Positions 1 to 8,233 of a stretch of 64,000 nt of DNA are shown here, piece by piece. The notes beneath the pieces were generated by a model. It was given only the letters and a program-made list of their open reading frames with translations. It had not been told where the DNA came from and searched no databases. The translations under genes and the position numbers were made by a program. Position 1 is the first letter of the stretch, and every line of letters begins with the position of its first letter. The DNA is from Comamonas sp. JUb58 (GTDB lineage Bacteria; Pseudomonadota; Gammaproteobacteria; Burkholderiales; Burkholderiaceae_C), in NCBI RefSeq assembly GCF_004364775.1, contig NZ_SOAL01000019.1:1-64000 (forward strand), given 5' to 3'.

Positions 1-36
1 AGCTTCGGTGTAGTAAATCCGCGGTCTTTGCTTCAT
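1..36 (-). mobile_element. IS30-like transposase, N-terminal end only (runs off window)
   Basis: Read on the minus strand, an ATG at 36-34 begins MKQRPRIYYTEA and then leaves the window. A good ribosome binding site (GAAGGAG) lies just upstream. This opening closely resembles the usual start of IS30-family transposases, which cut and join IS ends. Only 12 codons are visible, so the family call rests on that similarity. The right end of the IS must lie between about 50 and 130, but no inverted repeat could be fixed without the other end. Confidence 0.55.
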
Positions 37-137
37 ACAAACACTCCTTCAGCCTTAGGCAGATATTGTGTTGCATTGACCAGTTGAATTCACAGTCGTC
101 ACTAGCTGGGGGAAAGGCACGCTTAAAATGAATTCTT

Positions 138-320
138 ATGGATATAGGTCGAAAAATATTTGTGATTACGAAAGCATTCAATTTTGTTGTGCTGTACGTG
201 TACACATTTGGCATCTACCTATTGCTGACACCGGTATACCTGCTTATATCGATTCTGTTGTTTAAAGTTAACTTCTCACGAAAAACATCAATCTTCAAAT
301 GGCCGCTGCGCTATCTTTAA
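138..320 (+). CDS. Small hypothetical membrane protein
   Basis: A 60-residue open frame in AT-rich DNA. It carries a long hydrophobic stretch, from about residue 14 to 43, that could span the membrane once or twice, followed by a basic C-terminal tail (FSRKTSIFKW). No clear Shine-Dalgarno precedes the ATG; an overlapping ATG at 128 in another frame gives a non-hydrophobic peptide. The gene is not recognised. It sits between an IS30-like transposase and two secreted orphan proteins, so it is probably part of a horizontally acquired patch. It could equally be a remnant. Confidence 0.35.
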   Translation: MDIGRKIFVITKAFNFVVLYVYTFGIYLLLTPVYLLISILLFKVNFSRKTSIFKWPLRYL

Positions 321-579
321 TAATTTCGATTGCAGAGTCATTTTTAGTGGCTAAAATAAATATTTTGGCTATTTTGTTCAAAAAAGACTTTGAGTTCTTT
401 CGTATGAACGATTCAGAATTTAATTTGTTTATCTTTCAAATCATTCTTTTTCGATTTGCAATTTTTTATTGATATTCTTAAGCGCTAAAAGATAAATGGG
501 TGAAAAAGATAGTTATCACATTTGATAACTGTTGGCTAGGTGAGGAAATGCTTATAAGGATAAATGATGGTTTTGAATA

Positions 580-975
580 TTGTGCAAAAATTTTTTTCTT
601 GCAATAATTTTGTTTTCCAGATCGTCTTTATCTGATGGTAGCTGTCCAGTAGATTTCATCTTGATAGAGAAAGGTAACGGAAGGCTGGAATTAGGTCTCA
701 AGAATAATATGAGCAAACCTCATGAAATTCAATACGACCGACTACCGTGGGTGCTTTCGTCTGGCGGTGTGGAACTGCATGTATTTGTTGATGGCAAAAG
801 AGTCCAACAGGTGCATGGAGTCGGACGAAATACATTGATTTTAAAATTGGGTCCTAAATCTTCAATCTCTAGTGAGGTTAATATCAGTTATTTATCCTCG
901 TATTATTCTGAAATTTCTCTTGATAGAGTTTCAATTGCATGGGAATACAGTATTCCAAATAGTGAGATTTTTTGA
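580..975 (+). CDS. Hypothetical secreted protein, first of two tandem paralogues
   Basis: AT-rich gene of unknown function. As drawn it starts at TTG 580 and begins with a hydrophobic segment (FFLAIILF) ending near SDGSC, which looks like a signal peptide. The better initiation site is ATG 564 or 567, preceded by AAGGA at 555-559, but that frame is one base out. Removing one T from the T7 run at 591-597 would join them. The mature part shares the pattern CPV...YDxLPW...AWxY with the next gene, so the two are diverged duplicates. An immunity or inhibitor role is possible but unproven. The 260 bases upstream hold no other gene that I can support. Confidence 0.5.
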   Translation: MCKNFFLAIILFSRSSLSDGSCPVDFILIEKGNGRLELGLKNNMSKPHEIQYDRLPWVLSSGGVELHVFVDGKRVQQVHGVGRNTLILKLGPKSSISSEVNISYLSSYYSEISLDRVSIAWEYSIPNSEIF

Positions 976-1073
976 AAAGCATTGCCGTCGTTTCGAGGGT
1001 GTGCTCAAGTCTCCTCCGACATAAAACTATCAAACCATAAGTTGGATTTTTAATGCTGCAAATGTGAGAGATA

Positions 1074-1543
1074 ATGATAAAGATAATTGATATTAAATTT
1101 TTATGGGCGCTGGTTGGCTTGAGCGCATGGGTTTACGCATGCCCTGTAAATGTTAGCGTTGAGTCAAAAATAACGATGTTTTAATCGTCTCGATTGATAA
1201 CATTTCGTCCCAAGATTTGGACATTCTCTACGATTTTCTTCCTTGGTCCATATTCGGTTTCGGAATAAACTACTCTGCGAAATACAGAGAGGCGAAAGCA
1301 GAAATTAGACCTATATATGCCGTTGGACATCGCTCGGAGATTGTTGTGCTTAAGGCAAATGCTTCTATGCAGCAAGAAGTATCTTTATACAAGCGCTTTA
1401 ATGATCTGAAATCAGATGCTGGAGTTGTTGATGTAGCTTGGGTCTACAGATTTCCGGAGTCGGGAAAAGGGACAGAGGGCTGCGCTCAGTTCAAAGGCCA
1501 ATTTTCTATTCTTGAAACACCCACCAAACGGACTTCAGAATGA
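1074..1543 (+). pseudogene. Second tandem paralogue, interrupted by a -1 frameshift
   Basis: ATG 1074 opens a signal peptide (MIKIIDIKFLWALVGLSAWVYA) followed by CPVNVSVES, then hits TAA at 1182. The reading frame resumes one base back as KNNDVLIVSIDNISS and continues to 1543. The break lies at the A5 run 1166-1170; six A residues would restore one continuous protein of about 155 residues. That product parallels the preceding gene (Cys after the signal peptide, YDFLPW against YDRLPW, VAWVYRFP against IAWEYSIP). It may be a decayed gene, a slippage-controlled gene or a sequencing error in a homopolymer. Confidence 0.6.
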
Positions 1544-1694
1544 GTCGTTCGACCAGTAGCATTTGCCGGTGGTGGGTTCACCGCTCTCTGGGATGCGGCG
1601 AAAGGCATGTACAAATGGAATGCCAGGTGCCGCTTTTCATGCTTCTCTCAGCGCCTGCGCCAACCCGAACTTGGCGCAGATTCCAAAGCACCCA

Positions 1695-3410
1695 TCACCC
1701 CGCCTTTAACCCCGCATACAACCCCCGCGTAAACGCCTCCTCAAACACCGAATACCCCGACCAATCGCTGTGCGCAAAATGCAGGCGCCCGGTGCTGGGG
1801 GTGGGCAGGGCTTGGAGGCGTTCGCCGTTGATCAGCGCTGGGCGCTTGGCGCTGCTGGCGGGTTGGCCGATGCGGCTCAGCACGGTCTGGGTGCCGGGGC
1901 GGGGGATGGCCATCGCGTGGCCGTAGCGCATGACCTCGACATGGGTTGTTTTTTCGTAGATGTCGGCGTGCGCGCGGGCCAGGGTGGCCAGGGTTTGGTC
2001 GCGTGCTGCCTCCCAGCTTTGGGCCAGCAGTTGTTGGCGGGCGCTGCGGGCGCTGGCGCCAGGCGCGTTGCCGCCTAGCGCGCGGTAGCAGGTCAGCACG
2101 GTGGGCAGCTGCTGCATCGCATTCAGGCGCTGGTGGCCGGCGTTGACGTAGCCCAGGCCGCCGTGGGCCACATCGTCATAAAGAACATTGTCCCAGGCCA
2201 GTTCGGCGCCGGGGCGGTCGCGCAGCGGCGCGCGGATGTGGACGTTGGTCACCTGCCAGGGTGCCCAGTCCAGCGCCTGCACGGCGGCGCGCAGAAAGTC
2301 GGGCGGGTCTTGCACCACATGGGCGGCGATAAAGGTCGGCAGCGCCACGATGCAGTGTGCGGCCTGCCAGCGCTCCATGCTTTGGTTGGCGTGGTTGAAG
2401 CTGTCGATCTCCACGCCCTGGCGCGTCTCGGCAATCCGCATCACCGTGTGGCCGCTGTGCAGCCAGCCGGCGGCCTGCACCGGGGCCGCGAGCTGCTCGC
2501 TGAGCCAGCCATTGCCTTGCGGCCAGGTCAGCACGCTGTCATGCGCATCGTCCGGCATGCCCGGTGCTTGAAAGCCGTGGCGGCTGGCAAAGTAGTGCAG
2601 GCCGGCCCAGGCCGATACCTGGGCGCAGCCGGCGCCAAAGTCGTCCTGGCAGGCATAGTCCAGGTACCAGCGCAGGTGCGGGTCGTCCAGCTGCTGCTGG
2701 GCCAGCCAGGTGTCAAAGCGGATGGCATCCAGCGCCTGGTGTGCGGGCGCCAGGCCGCCTTGGGCCTGCCAGCTGCGCATGGTGGGCATGCTGAAGGGCT
2801 GGGCGCGCATGGCGCTGTCCACCAGCTGGGCAAAGCGCTGGTACTGCGCCAGGGTGCTGGCGGCCACGTCCTGCGTGGGCAGCAGGCCTTCCTGCCATTC
2901 GCCGTGGATAAAAAGGCGCTCCTGCGGGCTGAAGCACAGGTACTCGTCCTTGTACTGCCAGCGGCCGGCCACGCGCTGGCGCACGCCCAGCTCTTCGAGC
3001 AGGTCCTGCACCTCGGGGGCCTGGTCGCCAGGCACCGGCAGGTAGTGGGCGCCCAGGGGGCAGCGCAGGCCTTGCACCGTGCCGCCACGGCTGTTGCCGC
3101 CAGCCTGGTCTTCCAGCTCCAGCAGGGCCACATCGCTGGTGCCTGCCAGGCGCAAGGCGCGGGCGGCCGATAGCGCGGCAATGCCGCCGCCGGCAATCAG
3201 CACCTGCACGCGGTGGGTTCGGCTGGGCGCGGGCAGCGGCAGGCCTTGTGCCAGGCGGTCGCGCATCGCATGGCCGCGCTCCCAGGCCTGGCCTACAAAG
3301 CCGCCTTGGATATGGGCGGCGCTGGTGCTGGGTGGCGCGGGCTTGCAGCCGGCCAGCGCGCTGCTGCCGGCCAGCGCGGCGGCGCCCTTCAGGACGGAAC
3401 GGCGCTGCAT
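1695..3410 (-). CDS. FAD-dependent oxidoreductase (amine-oxidase-like), Tat/lipoprotein signal
   Basis: A 571-residue flavoprotein. The N terminus MQRRSVLKGAAALAGSSALAGC combines a twin-arginine motif with a lipobox-like LAGC, implying folded export and possibly lipid anchoring. From about residue 70 comes the Rossmann dinucleotide motif GGGIAALSAARALRLAG, then an ELEDQAGGNSRGG stretch typical of flavin amine oxidases and NAD(P)-binding oxidoreductases. It is last in a minus-strand operon with an aminopropyltransferase-like protein, DUF350 and DUF4178 proteins. That context suggests oxidation of a polyamine or related amine; the substrate is not known. Confidence 0.8.
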   Translation of the reverse strand: MQRRSVLKGAAALAGSSALAGCKPAPPSTSAAHIQGGFVGQAWERGHAMRDRLAQGLPLPAPSRTHRVQVLIAGGGIAALSAARALRLAGTSDVALLELEDQAGGNSRGGTVQGLRCPLGAHYLPVPGDQAPEVQDLLEELGVRQRVAGRWQYKDEYLCFSPQERLFIHGEWQEGLLPTQDVAASTLAQYQRFAQLVDSAMRAQPFSMPTMRSWQAQGGLAPAHQALDAIRFDTWLAQQQLDDPHLRWYLDYACQDDFGAGCAQVSAWAGLHYFASRHGFQAPGMPDDAHDSVLTWPQGNGWLSEQLAAPVQAAGWLHSGHTVMRIAETRQGVEIDSFNHANQSMERWQAAHCIVALPTFIAAHVVQDPPDFLRAAVQALDWAPWQVTNVHIRAPLRDRPGAELAWDNVLYDDVAHGGLGYVNAGHQRLNAMQQLPTVLTCYRALGGNAPGASARSARQQLLAQSWEAARDQTLATLARAHADIYEKTTHVEVMRYGHAMAIPRPGTQTVLSRIGQPASSAKRPALINGERLQALPTPSTGRLHFAHSDWSGYSVFEEAFTRGLYAGLKAG

Positions 3411-3449
3411 GGCTGGGCGGTTCGCAGTGGGCAGGAGTAGGCCGTCATG

Positions 3450-5087
3450 TCAGTGTGCCACCTTGCCCCATTCGCGCTCATAGGTATGCACCAACACCTG
3501 GTTGGACAGGCGGTTCACCTCGGTCGGCACCCGTGCCATGTCGGGCGGAAAGTCAAACAACAGCGGCAGACTGGGCAGGCTCAAAAAGCGCATGCCTTCG
3601 GGCAAGGTGCTCGGCAGGCTCCAGGGGCGGCGGCTGGCAATCACAAAGCCCCATTCGCCAAAGCTGGGCACATGGGCGTGGTAGGGCGTGGCCTGCATGC
3701 CCACTGATTCGACGGTGGTCACCACGGTCCAGAAACTCTCGCGCGCAATCAGCGGCGAGGTGGTCTGGATCACCGCAAAACCGCTGGCGGCCAGGTGCTG
3801 GCTCAGCATCGCATAGAAGCTGTTGGTGAACAGCTTGCCCACCGCAAAATTGGTCGGATCGGGGAAGTCCACGATGATCACATCGAACACCTCGTCGGCC
3901 TTCTGCAGCCACTGGAAGGCGTCGGCATTGATGGTGCGCACCTTGGGGTCGTTCAAGGCATTGCTGTTGAGCGCCTGCATGCTTGGCACGTTCTTGAACA
4001 GATCGGTCATCTGCGGGTCCAGCTCGACCAGGGTCACCGATTCGACCGAGGGGTACTTGAGCACCTCGCGCACGGCCATGCCGTCGCCACCGCCAAACAC
4101 CGCCACCTTGCGCGGCGCGCCATAGCGGCTCATCACCGGGTGCACCAGGGCCTCGTGGTAGCGGTACTCATCGCTCTGGGCAAACTGCAGATTGCCGTTC
4201 AGGTACAGGCGCGCGCCGCGCTTGCCCTGGGTCACCACAATGCGCTGGTAGGGCGTGGTGCGGGTCAGCACAATCGGCTCCTGGTAGAAGTGGTCCTCGG
4301 TCAGCGATGTCAGGCGCTCTGCACCCAGCAGCCCGCCCAGCAAGGCGGCAATCACCAGACCGCAGGCCAGCACATGGCTGCCAAAGCGGCGCAACTCTTC
4401 CTTGAAGAGAAACAGCGCCCAAACCGCCACCAACGCATTGAGCAGCCCAAACACCAGCCCGGTGCGGATGAGCCCCAGGTGCGGCACCAGCAGCAGCGGG
4501 AAGGCCAGCGACACCGCCAGCGCGCCCAGGTAGTCAAAGGTCAGCACCTTGGAGACCAGATCGCGCAGCACCACATTGCGCTTGAGGATGCGCATGACCA
4601 GCGGTATCTCCAGCCCCACCAGGGTGCCCACCACCAGCACCGTGCCATACAGCATCCAGTGGAAGGCGCTGGGCACATAGGCATTGACGATGGACAGCAC
4701 AGCAGGCAAGGCCCCGCCCACCAGTGCCACCATCAGCTCGATGCGCAGAAAATGCGCCGGCAGCTCGCGCACCAGGTAGCGCGACAGCCAGGATCCGATG
4801 CCCATCGCAAACAGATACGTGCCGATGATGGTGCTGAACTGCAGCACCGAATCGCCCAGCAGGTAGGACGCGAGCGCCGCTGCGGCCAGCTCGTACAACA
4901 GCCCGCAGGCTGCCACCACAAAGACGCTGAACAGCATCGCCACTTCCAGCGGGCTGGCGCGGCGTGGTGCCCCAGCGGGCTGGGCGGCGTGGCCGAACTC
5001 CAGCGCATCGTCGGTGCTTAAAGCATCGCCGGGGTTTGGGCTGGGTGCTGCGTTGGCAGAGGGGTTGGCGGGTGTGGGAGTCGACAC
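3450..5087 (-). CDS. Membrane-fused polyamine aminopropyltransferase (spermidine-synthase-like)
   Basis: A 545-residue protein starting at GTG. The first ~270 residues hold about seven hydrophobic helices. The C-terminal ~240 residues form a spermidine-synthase fold: nucleotide motif GGGDGMAVREVLKY, acidic VELDPQM, and VDFPDPTNF where the catalytic Asp is expected. Members of this fused family transfer aminopropyl groups or act on related S-adenosyl substrates at the membrane. It lies 39 bases upstream of the FAD oxidoreductase. No S-adenosylmethionine decarboxylase gene is present in this cluster, so the amino-propyl donor must come from elsewhere. Confidence 0.85.
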   Translation of the reverse strand: MSTPTPANPSANAAPSPNPGDALSTDDALEFGHAAQPAGAPRRASPLEVAMLFSVFVVAACGLLYELAAAALASYLLGDSVLQFSTIIGTYLFAMGIGSWLSRYLVRELPAHFLRIELMVALVGGALPAVLSIVNAYVPSAFHWMLYGTVLVVGTLVGLEIPLVMRILKRNVVLRDLVSKVLTFDYLGALAVSLAFPLLLVPHLGLIRTGLVFGLLNALVAVWALFLFKEELRRFGSHVLACGLVIAALLGGLLGAERLTSLTEDHFYQEPIVLTRTTPYQRIVVTQGKRGARLYLNGNLQFAQSDEYRYHEALVHPVMSRYGAPRKVAVFGGGDGMAVREVLKYPSVESVTLVELDPQMTDLFKNVPSMQALNSNALNDPKVRTINADAFQWLQKADEVFDVIIVDFPDPTNFAVGKLFTNSFYAMLSQHLAASGFAVIQTTSPLIARESFWTVVTTVESVGMQATPYHAHVPSFGEWGFVIASRRPWSLPSTLPEGMRFLSLPSLPLLFDFPPDMARVPTEVNRLSNQVLVHTYEREWGKVAH

Positions 5088-5139
5088 GGGCGAGAGCTGC
5101 GGAAGCCTTGCAGGGCGCGCAGGCGCCCGCAGTGGTGGC

Positions 5140-5185
5140 TGAAAAAGAGAAAAAAGACAGGGCGCCTGCGCAAAAGCCAGGCGCC
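5140..5185 (-). terminator. Intra-operon terminator/attenuator-like hairpin
   Basis: Arms GGCGCCTG (5161-5168) and CAGGCGCC (5178-5185) pair perfectly over 8 bp with a 9-base loop. On the minus strand the hairpin is followed by CTGTCTTTTTTC. It lies between the DUF350 gene and the aminopropyltransferase gene, so it could partly end transcription inside the operon. Confidence 0.55.
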
Positions 5186-5244
5186 GCTACCGTGGCAAAG
5201 GGCGGCTGCCAGCGATGGCCGTCAGCGCCCGCGCAGGGGCAGTA

Positions 5245-5463
5245 CTAGCCGATCGCCGCTGCCACGATGATGCTGATGCCCAGGCTCATCGCCGCCACCA
5301 CCACGCCCAGCGCGAGGTTCTGCTTTTCCACAATCTCGGCCCACATGTCCACGGGGGTGATCTTGTCGATGATCAGAAAGCACAGCCAGAAGACCACCAC
5401 GCCCACCATGGCGAACAGGATGGAGCCAAAAAACGCCGCAGGGCGGAACCATTCCAAATCCAT
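5245..5463 (-). CDS. DUF350 small membrane protein
   Basis: A 72-residue protein starting at ATG 5463, with AAGGAGAG placed about 6 bases upstream. Two hydrophobic helices (about residues 10-28 and 48-70) flank a short polar loop (DKITPVDMWAEIVEKQN), which is the DUF350/YjfL pattern. Longer in-frame extensions upstream overlap the DUF4178 gene and lack a binding site. DUF350 proteins occur with polyamine or glutathionylspermidine-type genes; their molecular role is unknown. Here it lies between the DUF4178 gene and the aminopropyltransferase gene. Confidence 0.85.
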   Translation of the reverse strand: MDLEWFRPAAFFGSILFAMVGVVVFWLCFLIIDKITPVDMWAEIVEKQNLALGVVVAAMSLGISIIVAAAIG

Positions 5464-5531
5464 CACAACTCTCTCCTTCGTCAAAAGCGCGCCCGCGTTG
5501 GGCTGTGCGCCGTGCTGTTGCCAGCGATTGT

Positions 5532-7085
5532 TTATTTGTGGCTGCCGCCGGAGCTGTAGCCACCCCATGAACCGCTGGACGACCGGCCGCTGCTCGTGCC
5601 CGTGCTGCTGCTGCACTTGCTCACATAGGTCGGGTCGGCGGCCAGTTTGCGCCGCTCCAGCGCAGTATCGCAGCCCTTGGGCCACAACCAGATGAGCAAA
5701 AAGAACAGTAGGAACAGGCCGATGATGACCGGCATGCAGCCCAGCTTGGGCACTGTAAAACTGCTGGTCTCGGGTTTGAACAGCGCCACCTGGTCGCTCA
5801 TGCCAAAGGCCGAGGCGACCGACTCGGGCGTCATCTTGCGGCCCAGCGACCAGCTCAGCTCGCGCGGGCCCTGCTCCAGGTTCAGCAGCTGCGCGCCATC
5901 CTTGCCCCGGGCAAAGTCCACATTGTCGGTCTTGTCGCCCCGGGCCACCGGCCAGTAGAACTCGCCCAGCACATAGGTGGTCTCGGCGCGGTAGCGCGAT
6001 TGCAGCTGGTAGGTCTGCTGCTTCCAGGTCGCCGTGCTGCGGCCCGCGCGGTAGTCGGGTGCGCCGGTCAGGGTCTTGACCAGGCTCCAGCCTTCGCTGC
6101 TGTTGACCAGGAACTGGAAGCCCTGCTGGCTGTGGTACAGCAGGTACTCGTCCCAGCCAAAGTATTCGTCGTCATCGGGCTCGATCCCAATTCGGTGCTG
6201 AAAGCCTACCAGCTGCCACTTGCTGCCGCCCAGGGTCGCTATCTTGCCCAGCGGCACCAGGGGCTTGACCGGGTCTTTCTGCATCGCGGCGCGCAGCTCG
6301 CCGCCAATGCCTTGCGATACATCGATGAGCGAGCCGCAGCTCGGGCAGGTCAGGCTCTGGGTGGTGTCCAGCTTGATATCGACCCGCGCCGCGCAGCGCG
6401 GGCAGTTGAAGTGCCGGCCCTGGTCCTTCTTGTTCGACGTGGTCTTCAGCCCCGCGATCTTGAGCGAGCCCAGCAGCACCGGCGCGCCCAGGTAGACGGC
6501 AGGCGGGTTGTCGCTGTAGTCGATGGACAGCACCTTGTCGTCTTCGGTGCGCAACTCCACCACGGTAAAGGGCTTGCCCAGCTCGGGCTGGTGCGGCATC
6601 TCGCCCTCGGCCGCTATCAGCTGGGCCAGCACCACGCTGGTCACGCTGTACTGCACGCCGCTGATCGCAATGCTCTGGCCCGGTTGCCAGCGGTCGGCCG
6701 GGGGTAGGTTCTTGGTGGCGGCCTGGCTGGCGCGGCTCAGCACAAACTGGCCGTTGTCCTCGCTGATGACGGCGGTCTCGCCGCTGTCGCCCAGTGCCAG
6801 CCACTCGTTCCAGCTGCCGGTCTCGCCCTTGTACTGCAGCCGGCCCACCAGCCGAAAGCCTTCGCTGCCCTTGGCGAACTGGCCGGTCTGGTTCAGCTTG
6901 AGCGGGCTGTAGTCGTTGAAGACCTCGGCCATCTTGCCGATGCGCTTCAAGATATCGCCATTGCGGACGATGGAGCTTTGGCAATACGGGCAGACTGCAA
7001 ACACCGACTGGGCACTGGCAAATTCCACAGGTGCACCGCAACCCGGGCAGGGTGCCGTATAGCTGCGTTGCTGGTCCGTCGTCAT
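5532..7085 (-). CDS. DUF4178 domain protein with zinc ribbons and C-terminal membrane anchor
   Basis: A 517-residue protein. It has two CxxC pairs near the N terminus (CPGC, CPYC) and two more near residue 225 (CPRC, CPSC), each able to form a zinc ribbon. Two DUF4178-type beta-rich regions follow the ribbons (about residues 60-200 and 270-410). A hydrophobic helix near residue 455 is followed by a short Ser/Gly-rich tail ending GGYSSGGSHK. It is first gene of the minus-strand operon that continues with DUF350, aminopropyltransferase and FAD oxidoreductase. Function is unknown; co-occurrence suggests one membrane-associated polyamine-linked system. Confidence 0.8.
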   Translation of the reverse strand: MTTDQQRSYTAPCPGCGAPVEFASAQSVFAVCPYCQSSIVRNGDILKRIGKMAEVFNDYSPLKLNQTGQFAKGSEGFRLVGRLQYKGETGSWNEWLALGDSGETAVISEDNGQFVLSRASQAATKNLPPADRWQPGQSIAISGVQYSVTSVVLAQLIAAEGEMPHQPELGKPFTVVELRTEDDKVLSIDYSDNPPAVYLGAPVLLGSLKIAGLKTTSNKKDQGRHFNCPRCAARVDIKLDTTQSLTCPSCGSLIDVSQGIGGELRAAMQKDPVKPLVPLGKIATLGGSKWQLVGFQHRIGIEPDDDEYFGWDEYLLYHSQQGFQFLVNSSEGWSLVKTLTGAPDYRAGRSTATWKQQTYQLQSRYRAETTYVLGEFYWPVARGDKTDNVDFARGKDGAQLLNLEQGPRELSWSLGRKMTPESVASAFGMSDQVALFKPETSSFTVPKLGCMPVIIGLFLLFFLLIWLWPKGCDTALERRKLAADPTYVSKCSSSTGTSSGRSSSGSWGGYSSGGSHK

Positions 7086-7159
7086 AGGTCGTCTGGCTTG
7101 TTATGAAGGTGTTATACGTCGCCCGGTTGGCAACCGCACCGCATCATAGCGCAGGCTTT

Positions 7160-7455
7160 AGAACGTGTTTACGATCTCTACGCAGCCGCGTTGGAGTGCA
7201 ATCGGGATGAGTTCGAAGCGCTGGGACGCAGCTTGCACCGGGGTGCAAGCAAGAGCGAGCGCGCAGAAATCGCCCGATTTCACTCCAACCCTTCGGGACA
7301 GTGGCTTTGCGGCCGCCCGGGCAGGGGCGGTCTGAGTCGTTGCAAATCCTCGCAATAGCGCGGCTATTGCTGCGGTGTTGCGCGGCTGGGCGCCCCCCTC
7401 GCATCCCATCCCGCAAAACCACTGTCGCGGCGCGAGGAGATCGTAAACACGTTCT
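7160..7455. repeat. Structured interspersed inverted-repeat element, copy 1 (MITE-like)
   Basis: A 296-bp element bounded by perfect 19-bp terminal inverted repeats (AGAACGTGTTTACGATCTC and its complement), with TTA on both outer sides. Inside are two arms. The left arm pairs TTGGAGTGCAATCGGG with CCCGATTTCACTCCAA and encloses GCTTGCACC-GG-GGTGCAAGC. The right arm pairs 7297-7312 with 7411-7426 and encloses GCAATAGC-GCG-GCTATTGC. A second, diverged copy is at 45956-46222. It fills the gap between the DUF4178 and DUF2061 genes; open frames across it are side effects of the repeat. It encodes no transposase. Confidence 0.85.
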
Positions 7456-7595
7456 TAGCGCGCGGGCCACCTGCCAGCGACTGGCGGTATTAGCCAGGCC
7501 TATGGTTTTTTTAGTGAGGATTCATTGGCCTTTGCCATTGCTAATAAATATCATTTACAGCACTGCCATCGATTTATTGCAAGAAAGAGCCCGCC

Positions 7596-7856
7596 ATGTC
7601 CTCCCTCCGCCGCAGCCTGCAGAACAACCGCCAAACGCTGAAGAAGACCGCCAGCTACTACCTGATCCACATCACGGTGGCCGCGATGGTGGCCTATGCC
7701 GTCACCGGCAACCTGATCGCCTCGCTCACGCTGAGCCTGTTGGAGCCCACGGTGCAGGCCTTTGCCTTCTTCTTCCATGAAAAGGCCTGGCAGCGCTGGA
7801 ATGCGCGCTCGGCTGCCGCTGTAGCGACCGCGCCCGTAGCCGTGCAAGCCAGCTGA
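7596..7856 (+). CDS. DUF2061 membrane protein
   Basis: An 86-residue protein matching the DUF2061 pattern: a basic N terminus, LKKTASYYLIHITVAAMVAYAVTGN as first membrane segment, then SLTLSLLEPTVQAFAFFFHEKAW containing the conserved Glu-Pro and His-Glu-Lys-x-Trp. Such small inner-membrane proteins have no established function; some sit near sulfate or nutrient uptake genes. The start is ATG 7596, in weak context. It follows repeat copy 1 and precedes a lipoprotein gene on the same strand. Confidence 0.8.
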   Translation: MSSLRRSLQNNRQTLKKTASYYLIHITVAAMVAYAVTGNLIASLTLSLLEPTVQAFAFFFHEKAWQRWNARSAAAVATAPVAVQAS

Positions 7857-7924
7857 CAGGCCTCCTGACAGCTGCGGCCGGATGTGCGACAGTAGCGCAT
7901 TGCCGCTACCCACAGGATGCACCG

Positions 7925-8224
7925 ATGACCCCCTCCATCTCGCGCAAACGCTTTTCCTTCGCTGCCTGGCCCGTCCTCTGCGTCGCCGTGCTGGCCTTGC
8001 AAGGCTGTGATGTGGTGGCGCCCATTGGCAGCAATGCCGTGCTGTCGGACCAGGTGATCGCCGAGAAAACCGCCAATTACTTCAGCAGCACCGAAGCCCA
8101 TGTGCAGGTCTTCGGCTTTGACCGCCAGCGCGAATCGACGCGCTACCAGGCGAGTTTTCAGGGCAACAAGTACAACTGCTCGATCTATATGAACCAGGTG
8201 CGCTGCGACCCAGCTGGCCAATAA
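7925..8224 (+). CDS. Hypothetical lipoprotein
   Basis: A 99-residue protein. The signal peptide has a basic start (SRKRFSFAAW), a hydrophobic core and lipobox LQGC near residue 28, so lipid modification and anchoring are expected. The ~70-residue mature domain contains two further cysteines (YNCSIY, VRCDP) that could form a disulfide. It does not resemble a family I can name. It is co-directional with the DUF2061 gene 68 bases upstream and convergent with the M23 peptidase gene. Confidence 0.7.
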   Translation: MTPSISRKRFSFAAWPVLCVAVLALQGCDVVAPIGSNAVLSDQVIAEKTANYFSSTEAHVQVFGFDRQRESTRYQASFQGNKYNCSIYMNQVRCDPAGQ

Positions 8225-8233
8225 GCTCGGCCC

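Noticed and set aside
1540..1926. Open frame bridging the AT-rich island and the FAD oxidoreductase gene
   Set aside because: Most of it overlaps the oxidoreductase 3' end on the other strand. The first 150 bases show no domain or signal.
2133..3173. Long open frame on the plus strand opposite the FAD oxidoreductase
   Set aside because: Antisense to a gene with clear domains. Its Ala/Gly/His-rich sequence is what high-GC codon bias gives on the opposite strand, and no binding site precedes it.
5464..5685. Longer N terminus for the DUF350 protein
   Set aside because: The extension overlaps the DUF4178 gene, lacks a binding site and has low-complexity Gln/Arg sequence. ATG 5463 has AAGGAG at the right distance.
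7158..7409. Minus-strand open frame across repeat copy 1, with a relative at 45954-46217
   Set aside because: The shared protein ending follows from the repeated DNA. The frame starts differ and the sequence is explained by the structured element; differences preserve DNA/RNA pairing, not codons.
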